Assembly: GCA_021521415.1 (NCBI GenBank)
Contig: JAIQDT010002061.1
Coordinates: forward strand, 62,001 to 126,000
Source of the DNA: Bidens hawaiensis
Taxonomy: Eukaryota > Streptophyta > Magnoliopsida > Asterales > Asteraceae
DNA: 64,000 nucleotides
Direction of reading: 5' to 3'
The position numbers and the translations under genes were made by a program. Below are positions 52,657-62,666 of the stretch, in pieces. Each line of letters starts with the position of its first letter. Positions within the stretch are counted from its first letter, which is position 1. The notes below the pieces were generated by a model that was not told where the DNA came from, searched no databases, and was given only the letters and a program-made list of their open reading frames with translations.

Positions 52657-54591
52657 GAGTTCTTTAAAGTGACCCTTGCTCAGGAGGTACCCAATTTCTT
52701 TCCTTAAACCGATGCACTCGTCTGTCGCATGGCCAAAATCTTCGTGGAAGGCGCACCACTTAGACTTGTCCTTGAAGCCGACAACCTTCTCATTTATTCG
52801 GGGCCACCTTGCTTTTTATCCCAGATCCTTCATGGCACAAATCAAGCCATGAGTATCCACAGAGAAACAATAGTCGGAGATACAAGGATAGTCTTCATCG
52901 TCATCTCCTTCTTCAACTACCCGTACGTTCTGATTGTTGAACTTGGCGTACGACTTCGAATTGTTGTTCCTATTCCAGGATCCTTTATTCTTTTCAGGGG
53001 TTTCTTGCTTTGTTTGTCCCCCAAGACGATCCTGGATCTTTTTATCTTCTTCTAAGCGGATGTATCTTAATGCCCTATTTCTGACTTCATCTAATGTCCT
53101 GCATAGATTCATCACTAAATCATCATAAAAAGGGGAGCTCTTTTGAATTCCCATCTTGAATGCTTCTACAGCAGTAGTCATATCAAGGTTTGGGATTTCT
53201 AGAGCTTCCTTGCCGAACCTGATAACAAAATTCCTAAGGGATTCAGCACTAGGTTGAACAACACGATATAAATCACTTGTTAACCTCTCAAATTTCCGAC
53301 TATAGGAAAATTGAGTGTTAAATAAATTAACCAAATGAGAGAAAGATGTAACCGAGAAAGGGGGAAGGCTTAGTAGCCATTTTAGTGCAGCTCCCGTTAG
53401 TGTGGCTTCAAATCCTTTACAAAGGCAAGCCTCTTTGAGTCTTTCAGGAACATGATTAATTTCCATCCTTTCCCTATATTGGGCAACATGTTCTTCAGGA
53501 TCGGTGCTCCAATCATATGTCTTCATGTTGGGAGTTTGGAACCGCTTTGGAATTTCAGCGTCACATATGGGCGGAGCGAATATGGATAACTTGTGACTTT
53601 CCTCCGGTATCTCAGGAATTGGACGTATCACCCCTGGGACACTGGATATAATATTCTTTAGCTTCTGTAACTCCCTGGCCATGGCCTGGTTGATACCTGA
53701 GTCCTGCATGGGAACATGGTTAGTATCTAAAGATATAGGATCGTACCAGTTACCTCTCTGCTGGGTGGAGTTCGGTATTCCAGACGAGTATCTGGGAAAA
53801 GAGGAATCAGCAATAGGAGTGGGTCCTTCTGAGGCTATGGTCTGCATGGGGATTATGTCCCCATCATGGACTTCGGAAGACCGTAGGTGCTGGATTCCTG
53901 AGGATCCTTGATCCTGAACAAAGGATCCTTGAGGTTGATAATTATAGGACCTTTGAACATACAACCCAGATGATCCCGGCGGAATGACTGATGACCCCTA
54001 CTGAAATTGCGAGGATCCTTGAGCCTGTTGACCCGCGGACCCTTGTTGAAAAATATGTGATCCTGACTGAAAGAGTGAGAATCCTTGAGCCTGCTGACCC
54101 ATGGACCTTTGTTGAAGGATGGATGATCCTGGCTGAAAGAGTGAGGATCCTTGAGCCTGCTGACCCATGGACCCTTGTTGCAGGATAGAGGATCCTGGCT
54201 GAAACAGTGAAGATCCTTGTGAAAGCTGAGCCATGGATCCTGGACTGGTGAAGTCCAGCATCCTGGGCACCAGGGGAGTGAGATCTTCTGCTGGCCTCTT
54301 GTTCTTCCTGAGATCTTCTGTCTCACGAAGGATCCTTTGGTTGGTCTTTTTCTGTTGCTCCATATATGCTTTAACCTGCGAAAACATAGATGAAACATCA
54401 CTGTTAGTATTAACCACCGGGGTAGCAGCAGCGGTTTTCGAGCTCTGGAAGACTGGTAGTTGCGTCTTGCTTCCAGCAGCAGCAGTTCGTTGTGCTCCCG
54501 TGATTGGCGAAGGCATTGGTGGCAAGGTCCTTGATGAGAGAGAAACCGATGATGGCATGGTTGATGATGCAGAGCTTGATCGAGAGGCCAT
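52657..54591 (-). pseudogene. Tat-B gag
   Basis: The frame starts at ATG 54589-54591, 87 bases inside the right LTR. A Ser/Pro-rich N-terminus is followed by four to five repeats rich in QGSSLFQPGSS, then the gag capsid-like domain (about 53000-53700), and a zinc-knuckle-like WCAFHEDFGHATDEC at about 52725-52770. Two in-frame stops interrupt it: TAG at 53998-54000 and TAA at 52816-52818. No frameshift is present between them. It probably supplied particle proteins in the ancestor and is not translatable as one protein now. Confidence 0.85.
53870..54260 (-). repeat. Tandem repeats in Tat-B gag
   Basis: Units of about 60 bases contain GGATCCTTGAGCCTGCTGAC and TTGTTGAAGGATGGATGATC-type words. 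They encode QGSS/LFQPGSSILQQGS repeats rich in Gln, Gly and Ser. The copies are imperfect. Confidence 0.75.
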
Positions 54592-54654
54592 TGATAGTGA
54601 TATGGGTATGAAAAGATCGAAAATCGATAGGAGTAATATGGATTATAGCATCGA

Positions 54655-54675
54655 TTGCCCCACGGTGGGCGCCAA
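54655..54675 (-). other. Tat-B primer binding site
   Basis: The minus-strand TGGCGCCCACCGTGGGGC starts two to three bases inside the right LTR. This TGGCGCC-type site is characteristic of Tat/Athila-group elements and differs from the initiator-Met site of Tekay. Confidence 0.8.
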
Positions 54676-54677
54676 AT

Positions 54678-55581
54678 TGTTTTGGACAAAAATCAGCTAA
54701 GGATCAAGTATCCAAATCTGTTATGTGAGGTAAGGTGCTAACGCGATAATGACAAGTATATAAGCGTAATATCGGTGAACACAATGGTTTGATCACGAGG
54801 GAAAAATCCCTTAATCACGATAGTCTTACTGCGGTCAAAACTTATCGAGGTAATCGTTGGTAAAATAACTCCGGTCAAGGATTAATAGGATAATCTTTGG
54901 TCGAAGCACTTTAGTCAATGATCAACAAGGTAAGCTTTGGTCGATGAGTATATGATTATCGTGGTCTCCGGCACAAAAAATCCCCGGACGGTGAAAACTA
55001 TCACCGTCAAGTTTATTAAAGAATAATATGTGATTACAAGTATTTGTGGAGTATATGATCGAGATTACAAAGAAAGCTAGTGTGTAGAGAGTATTTGCTT
55101 CTGCTCTAGAGCGTGTGTAAGTACATGTGTCTTATCCTACTCGATCATAACTCGTTTAAATAAGATAACAATAATAACAATATCTCCTAATTACACGAAA
55201 GTCTTCCACTTAGCCGCTCCACGATCTTTGACCACGTGCCAATAACCCTCTAGTAGCGATATAAGCGGTAGACCAAGTATAGATACCGTTGTTGTTATTT
55301 AAACATCAATCTTCTAGAGAATTCGTCCATAATCAGCTATGTTGAATTAGGATCTTGGATCCACGTTCCAGCTATAGGATGTCCCGTGAGGATAACTCGT
55401 ACAAGTACGTCTTAAACTTGCTACACCTGTCTAACACATCACCATACTAAATGCAATCATTAGTAAACAAGTAATACCGAGGATCGTCGATCCTTTATAT
55501 CCTGATATAAATTTCAAGGATAAACTATCCAAAAGACAGTCAAGGATAAAGGATCCTCAGTGTAAAATTCAAGGCCTAACA
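54678..55581 (-). mobile_element. Tat-B 5' LTR (right)
   Basis: 904 bp, the upstream LTR in element orientation. It is separated by two bases from the primer site and would supply the gag-pol promoter. Confidence 0.9.
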
Positions 55582-55586
55582 GTCAT
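55582..55586. repeat. Tat-B target-site duplication, right
   Basis: GTCAT directly after the LTR terminus GGCCTAACA. Confidence 0.88.
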
Positions 55587-56640
55587 CAAGGGAGTTCATA
55601 CTTTTTTATTACTTATTTCCAAGAAGAAAACACAATACTTTTCATACGATTGGTTTCAGAAAGAAACACAAGTGCATTATTTAGTTTTAACATTATTGTT
55701 TGTATTTATTACTTGTGTACCAGATGCATTGTATCACTAAATTCCTTACATTTTTTGAACCGTTAGAGAGGGGATTCTTGCGGGGTATATTGAGTATTAC
55801 TAATGGGTTTGATAAGCCTCACCCGGGCTAGTCGCTCTAGCACCACTGGAGGTCGTAGAAATGGGTGTAATATTGACCTATCATTCATGTCGGTGTTTGT
55901 GATAAACTTGGTTTAAAGGTAGCAACATATACAATAGTCAGTTTCGGTTCAAACGTCTAGTAACTTGTAAATGAATTAGCTACCCAAATATTATAGAATT
56001 GTACTAGTAACTAAAATACTTTGTTTTACATTTATAACTTTTGAACTCACCAACCCTGTGTTGACATTTGAGTATCTAAACTTGCCCATGTCACTAGGTA
56101 CGGTTTTGGAAATTGTTGCATGCATTACCCATGAAATTGTTTACTTTACTTTTAGATATTCATTATTATGTTTTGTTTCGATGATGGGTTGTGCGTGTTT
56201 GAGCACGTGATTTGTTATTTTTAAACCTAAAAAGATAAATTTAATCAGGATAGTTAAAATATATGCCTTTTGTTTTTAACGGTAGAGAATCTCACGTGTA
56301 AACCTTTCTTTTCGGGATATATCCAAGGTCGACTCCGCGACCGTCGTGAGACCGTACCCCTGAATGTGCGGGAATCAGATGAAATCCGTAAACGTTCGTC
56401 CCTTATCGGGTTCGAACCCAGTATTAAAGCCATAATCCCTCCCTTCACCTAGATGTCTTTTAAATTAGCCGAAATAGAAATCAAAACTATAACTCTACTT
56501 AAAGAGGGTATTTCATTTACCACTAGATCAACTTTTTAGAACAATTATATGACTCTAAATTGCAAAATGTAATATGAAAATTCATTACATGAATATATAT
56601 TTTAAAATATTAAAAAGTTGAAAAAGGAGGGAAAAAAAAA
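55587..56640. other. Intergenic DNA with a tRNA-box-B-like segment
   Basis: The left part may continue the old LTR at 41995. At 56406-56417 the palindrome GGGTTCGAACCC equals a tRNA T-arm/box B consensus, in a GC-richer block of about 170 bases (56275-56450). It could be a SINE head or chance. No full tRNA fold is evident. Confidence 0.4.
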
Positions 56641-56761
56641 GGGATTGATAGCATGTGTAAAGGGAGTGAAGGCAATATTGTGACGCGTGGCCAATATCCA
56701 GCTGGATCCCAAACACAACCTCTTACTACCGTCACAGCAACTTCCCTCACCGTCCCACCCT

Positions 56762-56769
56762 TATATAAA
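56762..56769 (+). promoter_or_regulatory. TATA box of MYB gene
   Basis: TATATAAA lies about 115 bases upstream of the ATG, in the usual place for a short leader. The leader contains TTATTATT- and AATAAT-type runs. Confidence 0.65.
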
Positions 56770-56880
56770 ACCCACCACATCCTCATCCTTCAACTTGACT
56801 CATATAACCAACCCCACCACTTATTATTCTTATTATTATTATTAAACTTCACTTCAACTTCACTTAATAATAATAATAAT

Positions 56881-57648
56881 ATGGATCCGATCAAAGGTCC
56901 ATGGAGCCCCGAAGAAGACCAAATGCTCCAACAACTCGTCGACCAATACGGCCCCAGAAACTGGTCACTCGTCAGCAAAGCCATCCCGGGTCGATCCGGC
57001 AAGTCCTGCCGCCTGCGCTGGTGCAACCAGCTCTCGCCGGAGGTCGAGCACCGGGCCTTCACGCCCGAGGAAGACGAGACCATTCTCCGGGCCCATGCCC
57101 GCTTCGGAAACAAATGGGCCACCATTGCCCGCTTGTTATCGGGTCGGACCGATAACGCCATTAAAAACCACTGGAACTCCACTTTAAAAAGAAAGTGTTC
57201 GTCCATGACCAATGAAGAGTTTAATCAGTTTACGATACAACAACCGTTGTTGAAAAGATCCGTTAGTTCCGGGTCGGGTGTACCCGTACCCGTTTCCGGG
57301 TTTTATTTTAACCCGGGTAGTCCCTCAGGATCTGACGTCAGCGAGTCAAGCGTCCCAGCTTCTTCGCCGGCGCCGGTTCCGGCGACCACCGCCGCCGCCG
57401 ATGAGCCATCAACGATGTTAAGCTTATCGCTTCCCGGAGTTGACTCGTCGGAATCGTCGTCTGTAGGACAGTCTCCGACGCCGGCACCGTCGATGGGATT
57501 GTCGGAGAATTTATTTCCGGCGACGGAGTTTTTGTCGGTGGTGCAGGAGATGATTAGGATGGAGGTGAGGAATTATGTTGCCGGCGGTAACGACGGTGTT
57601 AGGGCGGCGGCGGAGGCGAGTAGGTTTGGGATTAATAGGATCCATTAG
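56881..57648 (+). CDS. MYB44-like: R2R3-MYB transcription factor, subgroup 22 (MYB44/70/73/77 type)
   Basis: A 255-residue nuclear DNA-binding protein. R2 (residues 4-52) has Trp 8, 28 and 47. R3 (59-103) has Phe 60 in place of the first Trp, then Trp 79 and 98, as usual for plant R2R3 MYBs. Subgroup 22 signatures are all present: [13 protein letters not shown] after the MYB domain, the LSLSLPG motif (from residue 181, an EAR-like LxLxL repression motif), and [14 protein letters not shown] (from residue 220). The family acts in abscisic-acid, stress, auxin and senescence responses; the exact paralogue cannot be told. It has no intron, as usual for this subgroup. The start is the ATG that opens MDPIKGPW. 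An upstream in-frame ATG at 56653 would add 76 untypical residues across the TATA box and is rejected. Confidence 0.95.
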   Translation: MDPIKGPWSPEEDQMLQQLVDQYGPRNWSLVSKAIPGRSGKSCRLRWCNQLSPEVEHRAFTPEEDETILRAHARFGNKWATIARLLSGRTDNAIKNHWNSTLKRKCSSMTNEEFNQFTIQQPLLKRSVSSGSGVPVPVSGFYFNPGSPSGSDVSESSVPASSPAPVPATTAAADEPSTMLSLSLPGVDSSESSSVGQSPTPAPSMGLSENLFPATEFLSVVQEMIRMEVRNYVAGGNDGVRAAAEASRFGINRIH

Positions 57649-59251
57649 AATTTTAATTTTAATTATTATATCAATTTTGTTGGTCGGCCGGAGAACGTGA
57701 ATCGCCGGTGACGGAGACGACGGCGAAGTGTTTAAATTTCGTTTAAACAGAAAATGAAATAATTTTGTACAGTGAACGGATTGTTATTAATATTAATATT
57801 AATATGTGTTGCAAATTATTGGTTAAAAAAAATTGCATGTTTAAAATAAGGTAAGGGTGATTAGATATTGTGAGGGACATGTGGTGGAAATTAGTTATTG
57901 AAGAAACGTGTTAACTGAATTTGGATGGCATATGAGAAAGTGAGGTACGACGTACAGACAGCTTGCATACCATCTCATCTCACAACATGCCTTTGACACC
58001 TAACTTAGATTCATGTGTCCTTTCTTTTTCGAACAATCCAAAACTTTTAAATGTATTGTTGGGATGAGTTTAAGAAAAAGATAAACAGACGGTGGTTTTT
58101 CTTCGTGTCATGTAGCATAACAATAACAAAAGAAAGTGAATTATATGTTCACTTCCTTGATTAGACTCGAGCCTTTAATCCATTTTTAGGTATGCCAATC
58201 CCTTCGTGGAGATTTTATAATCTTATTAGGTCCCCCCCCCCCCAATAAGTACTTTCAAGATAGACATAAAATTCATGGGAGGCTCGGAGAGTGTGCGCGC
58301 CGCACCATCGGTCAGACACATAAGTTTTGGGGGCACAAACTTTTTTATACATATTACATATATATGTTTTTTTTATGTTAGAAATAAGGTTATTTACAAT
58401 GATTTATGAGATAATTACATGCTTAGAATGGTTTATGCTTATAATAAATCGATCGATTACAGTTTTATCTATGTACATTAGCGAATAAAAAAATTTCTTT
58501 AAGGCCTACGAGCCTTTTTATTTTAGCTCGGCCGAGGTATTTAAATTCTCGAGACGACCTGATAAAATTGAATTACATGTTACAAAGGTCATGAGTTTGA
58601 ATAGAAATTTTATAATCATCAACCTAGATAAATTCTATATTCACCTCTTTTAAATGTTACACTAACGTGAAATTTATCCCTTTTTCTATCAACTTAAACT
58701 CTATAGAAATTGAGCCCCTAACATCCTATTTAATCATCTTACCACCCGGTTGATGATTATAAACTAGAAAATGTGCATTTCCAACTGAAATACTTGGAAT
58801 AATTCTACTACTTCTACTTGAATTAGTCTTTTTGGTGTTAGCTGAACGTAAAATAATGACTTTTCTGCTAGTATTCCAGCTATCAGAATATATTCATACC
58901 GAGGAAAAAACCTCTTTTAACCTTAAGAAGACTTTGCAATCTCATTTAGAAAGTTTGGATTGAACAACCTACTTACAATAACAAATTGAGGTGTTCAAAA
59001 ACTGACCGACGGGTTTGCAATATATTGGATTGGGGGGAAACCCATGTAAAAAAAAGTTGATAGAGAAAAAAAGAAGATAAATTTCACATAAAAGGTAAAC
59101 TCGTTTTGACCGAAGATTTACGTAAAAAATTAATCCAATATCTTTATGTACTAGAGATGAAACCAAAAAAGACAGGTAAGCATTGTAGACGTAATTTTTA
59201 AACATTAGGAACAATATCTAGTTTTTAACCCAAGCCACTTCCATGGAATTT
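57649..59251. other. MYB 3' UTR and intergenic DNA
   Basis: The first 150-200 bases are a plausible 3' UTR. A poly-C tract lies at 58232-58243. No further gene is supported. Confidence 0.5.
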
Positions 59252-60725
59252 ACTTTATTATTATATCTTTGCTTTTTTGATATACTATCACACGTTCCTT
59301 TCGATTTTGAAGAGTAAGGGGTGTTTGAGATTGCATCTTAAAAGTGCTTATGGCTTTTTGGAGAGGCAAAATATCCAAAATGTCCCTCCAAAAGCACCTA
59401 AAAGCTTCAAATTGGAGCTTTTAGGTACTTTTGGATGAACATTTTGAATATTTTGCCTCTCCAAAAAGCCATAAGCACTTTTAAGTAGCAATCCCAAACA
59501 TGCTCTAAATTACATTGGTGGTCCCATATGATTTGAGTGCAATCATGTATTTCATCCCCAACGATTTTAAAGTAAGAATTGATCCATAGGAATATTATTT
59601 GCTTTAGAAAATGATCGTTATGTCAAACAAGAAAACTATGGTTTATATAAAAACTAGTTGCTTTAAAATCTTACTTGGCGGTGAGGCGTGAAAGAAATTC
59701 AATCAGTATCGGTTTGGTTTCTTGTGATATGATTGACAGGGGCAAGGTTACCTACATACCCAATAGTCACCAAACAAGAAAACTAAAATAAAGTCGTAAT
59801 ATGATCAAATTTATATCTAAAAAATGGTAATAAAATCATGGCTAATGTTTATAATTAGTTTCTATGTCTCATTTCTAATAAAATAGAAAAGAAAAATCAT
59901 ATAATTTAAAAAAAAACCGTGAAATTAATTATTAATTATAATTAATTGTTAAGATTTATTTAATAACTTTATTAAAAGAACTCATTTTTATCAAAATTAT
60001 TATTATTGATTATTTAAGAATCAAAGTTATTCTAATTTAAATATCAATTTTATAAAATATTAATTCAACTTCGTAATTGATTTAACCAACACTTTATTAT
60101 TATTCCTTTGCTTTTTTGATATACTATTAGTCTATCATACGTTCCTTTAGACTTTGAAGAGTAAATTACATTGGTGGTCCCGTGTGATTTGAGTGCAATA
60201 ATTATGGATTTCATCCCAATGGTTTTAAAGTAAGAATTGATCCATAGGAATATTGTTTACTTTAGAAAATGGTTGTTAGGTTAAACGAGTAAACTATTGT
60301 TAATATAAAAACTAGTTACTTTAAACTCGTGTGTTGTGACGAGACATGAAGGGAATTCAATCGGTATTGATTTGATTGTTGTGATATGACCGGTAGGTTA
60401 CCTGCATACACGATAGTCACCAAACAAAAATCCTAATATGATCAAATTTATATAAAAAAAATGGTGATATAAAACCTTAGCTAATGTTTATATAGTTTTT
60501 ATGTCTCATTTTTAACACTATAGAAAAGAAAAATCATATAATTATTTTTAAAAGAACCGTGAAATTAATTTTAATCTTAGTTAATAATTATTAAGATTTA
60601 TTTAATACTGTAGGTATCATTAAAAGAACCCATTTTATCAGAATTTATTTAAGAATCAAAGTTATTCTAAAATTTAAATTAATTACCAATCTTATTAGAT
60701 AATTCAACTTCGTAATTGATTTGTT
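59252..60725. repeat. Tandem duplication, two diverged units
   Basis: Unit 1 is 59252-60090 and unit 2 is 60091-60725. Both begin ACTTTATTATTAT and end with CTTCGTAATTGATTT. Without the MITE in unit 1 the lengths are about 648 and 635 bases. By eye they are about 80-85% identical, with several indels. Confidence 0.85.
59318..59505. mobile_element. Foldback Tourist-like MITE with preserved empty site
   Basis: 188 bases form an almost complete hairpin: GGGGTGTTTGAGATTGC...GCAATCCCAAACATGCTC, with the arms complementary nearly to the centre. TAA flanks both sides (59315-59317, 59506-59508). Unit 2 of the tandem duplication has the site with a single TAA (60162-60164) and no insert. Confidence 0.88.
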
Positions 60726-60947
60726 AAACTTAAAATTGTTGGTTAGTGCCAAATTCGAACACAAGTATGCGCCTTTGTCAAAGCTCAAACTGCATTAGGC
60801 CTACCAACTCCACCAAGTTATGTTTCTTATATTAAATTTGAATCATATAATATATATATACAAACCAATTATTAATTGCTTTAGTTTCGAACACATGCAC
60901 GTATGCATGGGTGACAACTTTGTTTGTTATTAAGACTTTTTGAAAAA
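60726..60947. other. Intergenic DNA, nothing recognised
   Basis: AT-rich, with a short TA run at about 60850-60860. Confidence 0.5.
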
Positions 60948-61115
60948 TTACCAACCAACAGGCACATTATTAGCGCCAAAGATGTTATTCTTGACATGAA
61001 CAACACCAGAAGACAATAAAATCTCCTTGAAATATATATAATAATGTGGGTTGGGTGATGGAGTCGTGTAGAATGGATCTTGAAGCATAGCTACAACATG
61101 AAGGAAGGAAGCCAT
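60948..61115 (-). CDS. Possible small protein gene of unknown function
   Basis: A minus-strand frame from ATG 61113-61115 to TAA 60948-60950 encodes 55 residues (MASFLHVVAMLQDPFYTT...). Upstream on the minus strand lie a CT-rich leader-like stretch (about 61245-61270) and a TATATAAA-type motif (about 61292-61300), which together look like a promoter and 5' UTR. I do not recognise the protein and the frame is short. It could also be a non-coding transcript or chance. Confidence 0.3.
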   Translation of the reverse strand: MASFLHVVAMLQDPFYTTPSPNPHYYIYFKEILLSSGVVHVKNNIFGANNVPVGW

Positions 61116-61431
61116 TAAAAAAGAGTCATGAGGTCGTGGCCTAAGGACCACCCCTCCAAAAATCAAGCATAGCTTTATTTACGAGATCTAAGCTAATTAT
61201 ATAAAGTTTGTAGAGAGAGGGAGAACTTGTTGGAATCATTAGAGGAAAAGAGAGAGAGAGAGAGAGAGCCTCATGAGAGGTAGAGGAACCTTGTTTATAT
61301 AATTAATAATGGACCGGACCTTATCTGGACCTAGATCCAAGCATTAAGTTTTATTTCAACATCCTTCACTGATCACTCCTCCATGGCTTCAGGCCTTCAT
61401 CACCAACTATTTAATAATTGATACTCCCAAC

Positions 61432-62082
61432 TAGGGATGAACATTTTGTCCTAAATACTTGTACCATATCCGTACCCATACCGATTTAGCATATTCGGTA
61501 CGGGTATTGGTACTCATTTTTGTTGAATTTTGGTACATGTATAATCGGGTACAGGTACGGGTACATTTGGTATTTTGTATCTGTTTGGATTATATAAAGG
61601 TTTAATTGAGATTCTTCTTATTTAATATATAAAATAAATTCTCCAACCTTGTTATTATTGAACAACTATCAACGTTTCTTCAAAATTAAATAATATAGCA
61701 TTCAAGACACGAACCAACAAACAAATTAATTAAAATCGACGACCAAGTTAGGGTTCTTCAATACCATCTTATCATTAAATTGATGCCCAATTTGGTACTT
61801 GTACTAATTTGGTACCTGTCATGTACCTGTGCAAGTACCGATGCACGGACTAATTCAGGTTGTTTGTTACTTGTACCGGTACCGGTTTCAATATCGTCAA
61901 AAATTTGGAAATAAAAAAAGCAAAGTGATACAAAAATGAGTATTGTACCAAAATACCCGTACTCGTATCATACCGAAAAATTTGGTACGAGTATTGGTAC
62001 GTGTTTTTATTGATTTTTGGTATAAGTACAAACGGGTACAAATACGGATACGGATGCGGGTATTGTCCCACACTCATCCCTA
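61432..62082. mobile_element. Non-autonomous hAT element, GTACC-rich family, copy 3
   Basis: 651 bp with ends TAGGGATGAA and CTCATCCCTA and a perfect 8-bp duplication CTCCCAAC (61424-61431, 62083-62090). GGTACGGGTA/TACCCGTACC arrays lie inside both ends, as in copies 1 and 2. Confidence 0.87.
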
Positions 62083-62269
62083 CTCCCAACTCCCAAGGAC
62101 TCGTTTATTCAAGATTAGCCACATCCCCAATGTTTTCATATCCGGTCCTGTCGTCGACCGGGATGTCTTACCGGGTCAAAGCCTGGACCAACACGGGTGG
62201 ACAGACCGATGTTTGACCTGGATGATACAACAAGCAATTCATATATATATATATATGTATGTATGTATA

Positions 62270-62657
62270 GGATGAGTATCATTACAGAACTGTTAAATTA
62301 TTTAAGAACTTGAAGGAACCCTTGAAAACTAACGTTTTTTATAAAATTTTTGTATGTTAACGTTCTTTGAGAGTAGTTTTTATAATTTTCTATATCTATA
62401 TCTATGATTACAATTTTAAAAATTAGTTTTTATACATATCTATGTTTTGTTTTACACATATGTAAATTTGTTAGTACATAAATTTTACATATATGTAAAT
62501 TTGTGATTAATATATGTAATCAAATTTTTTTATATAAAATATGATAAAACTACTCTTAAATAATGTTAATATATAAAAAAAATTAAAAAATTATTTTGTT
62601 TTTAAGAGTTCCTAAGAGTTCTTAACTTTTTTAGAGTTCTTAAATGATACCAATCTT
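62270..62657. mobile_element. Mutator-like MITE
   Basis: 388 bp. Inner ends GAGTATCATT and AATGATACCAATC are inverted repeats. The flanking nonamer GTATGTATA is exact (62261-62269, 62658-62666), the size expected for Mutator-like elements. The left copy lies in a GTAT microsatellite, which weakens the duplication evidence. Confidence 0.6.
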
Positions 62658-62666
62658 GTATGTATA

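Larger units (their letters stand above)
44169..55581 (-). mobile_element. Tat-lineage Ty3/gypsy element Tat-B, full length
   Basis: An 11,413-bp element in minus orientation, with LTRs at 44169-45074 and 54678-55581 and a perfect GTCAT duplication (44164-44168, 55582-55586). From the right LTR leftwards come the primer site, gag, protease, RT, RNase H, integrase, a spacer with repeats, then a plus-strand antisense gene, the purine tract and the left LTR. The LTRs differ by about 18 substitutions in 904 bases. Gag-pol keeps one frame over 6132 bases but has ten in-frame stops, so it cannot make a full polyprotein by normal decoding. Confidence 0.93.

Noticed and set aside
52534..53128. Plus-strand frames across Tat-B gag and protease as host genes
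   Set aside because: They lie opposite recognisable gag-protease sequence and contain no motif of their own.
56653..56880. N-terminal extension of the MYB frame
   Set aside because: It runs through the TATA box and leader. Family members start at the methionine just before the R2 repeat.
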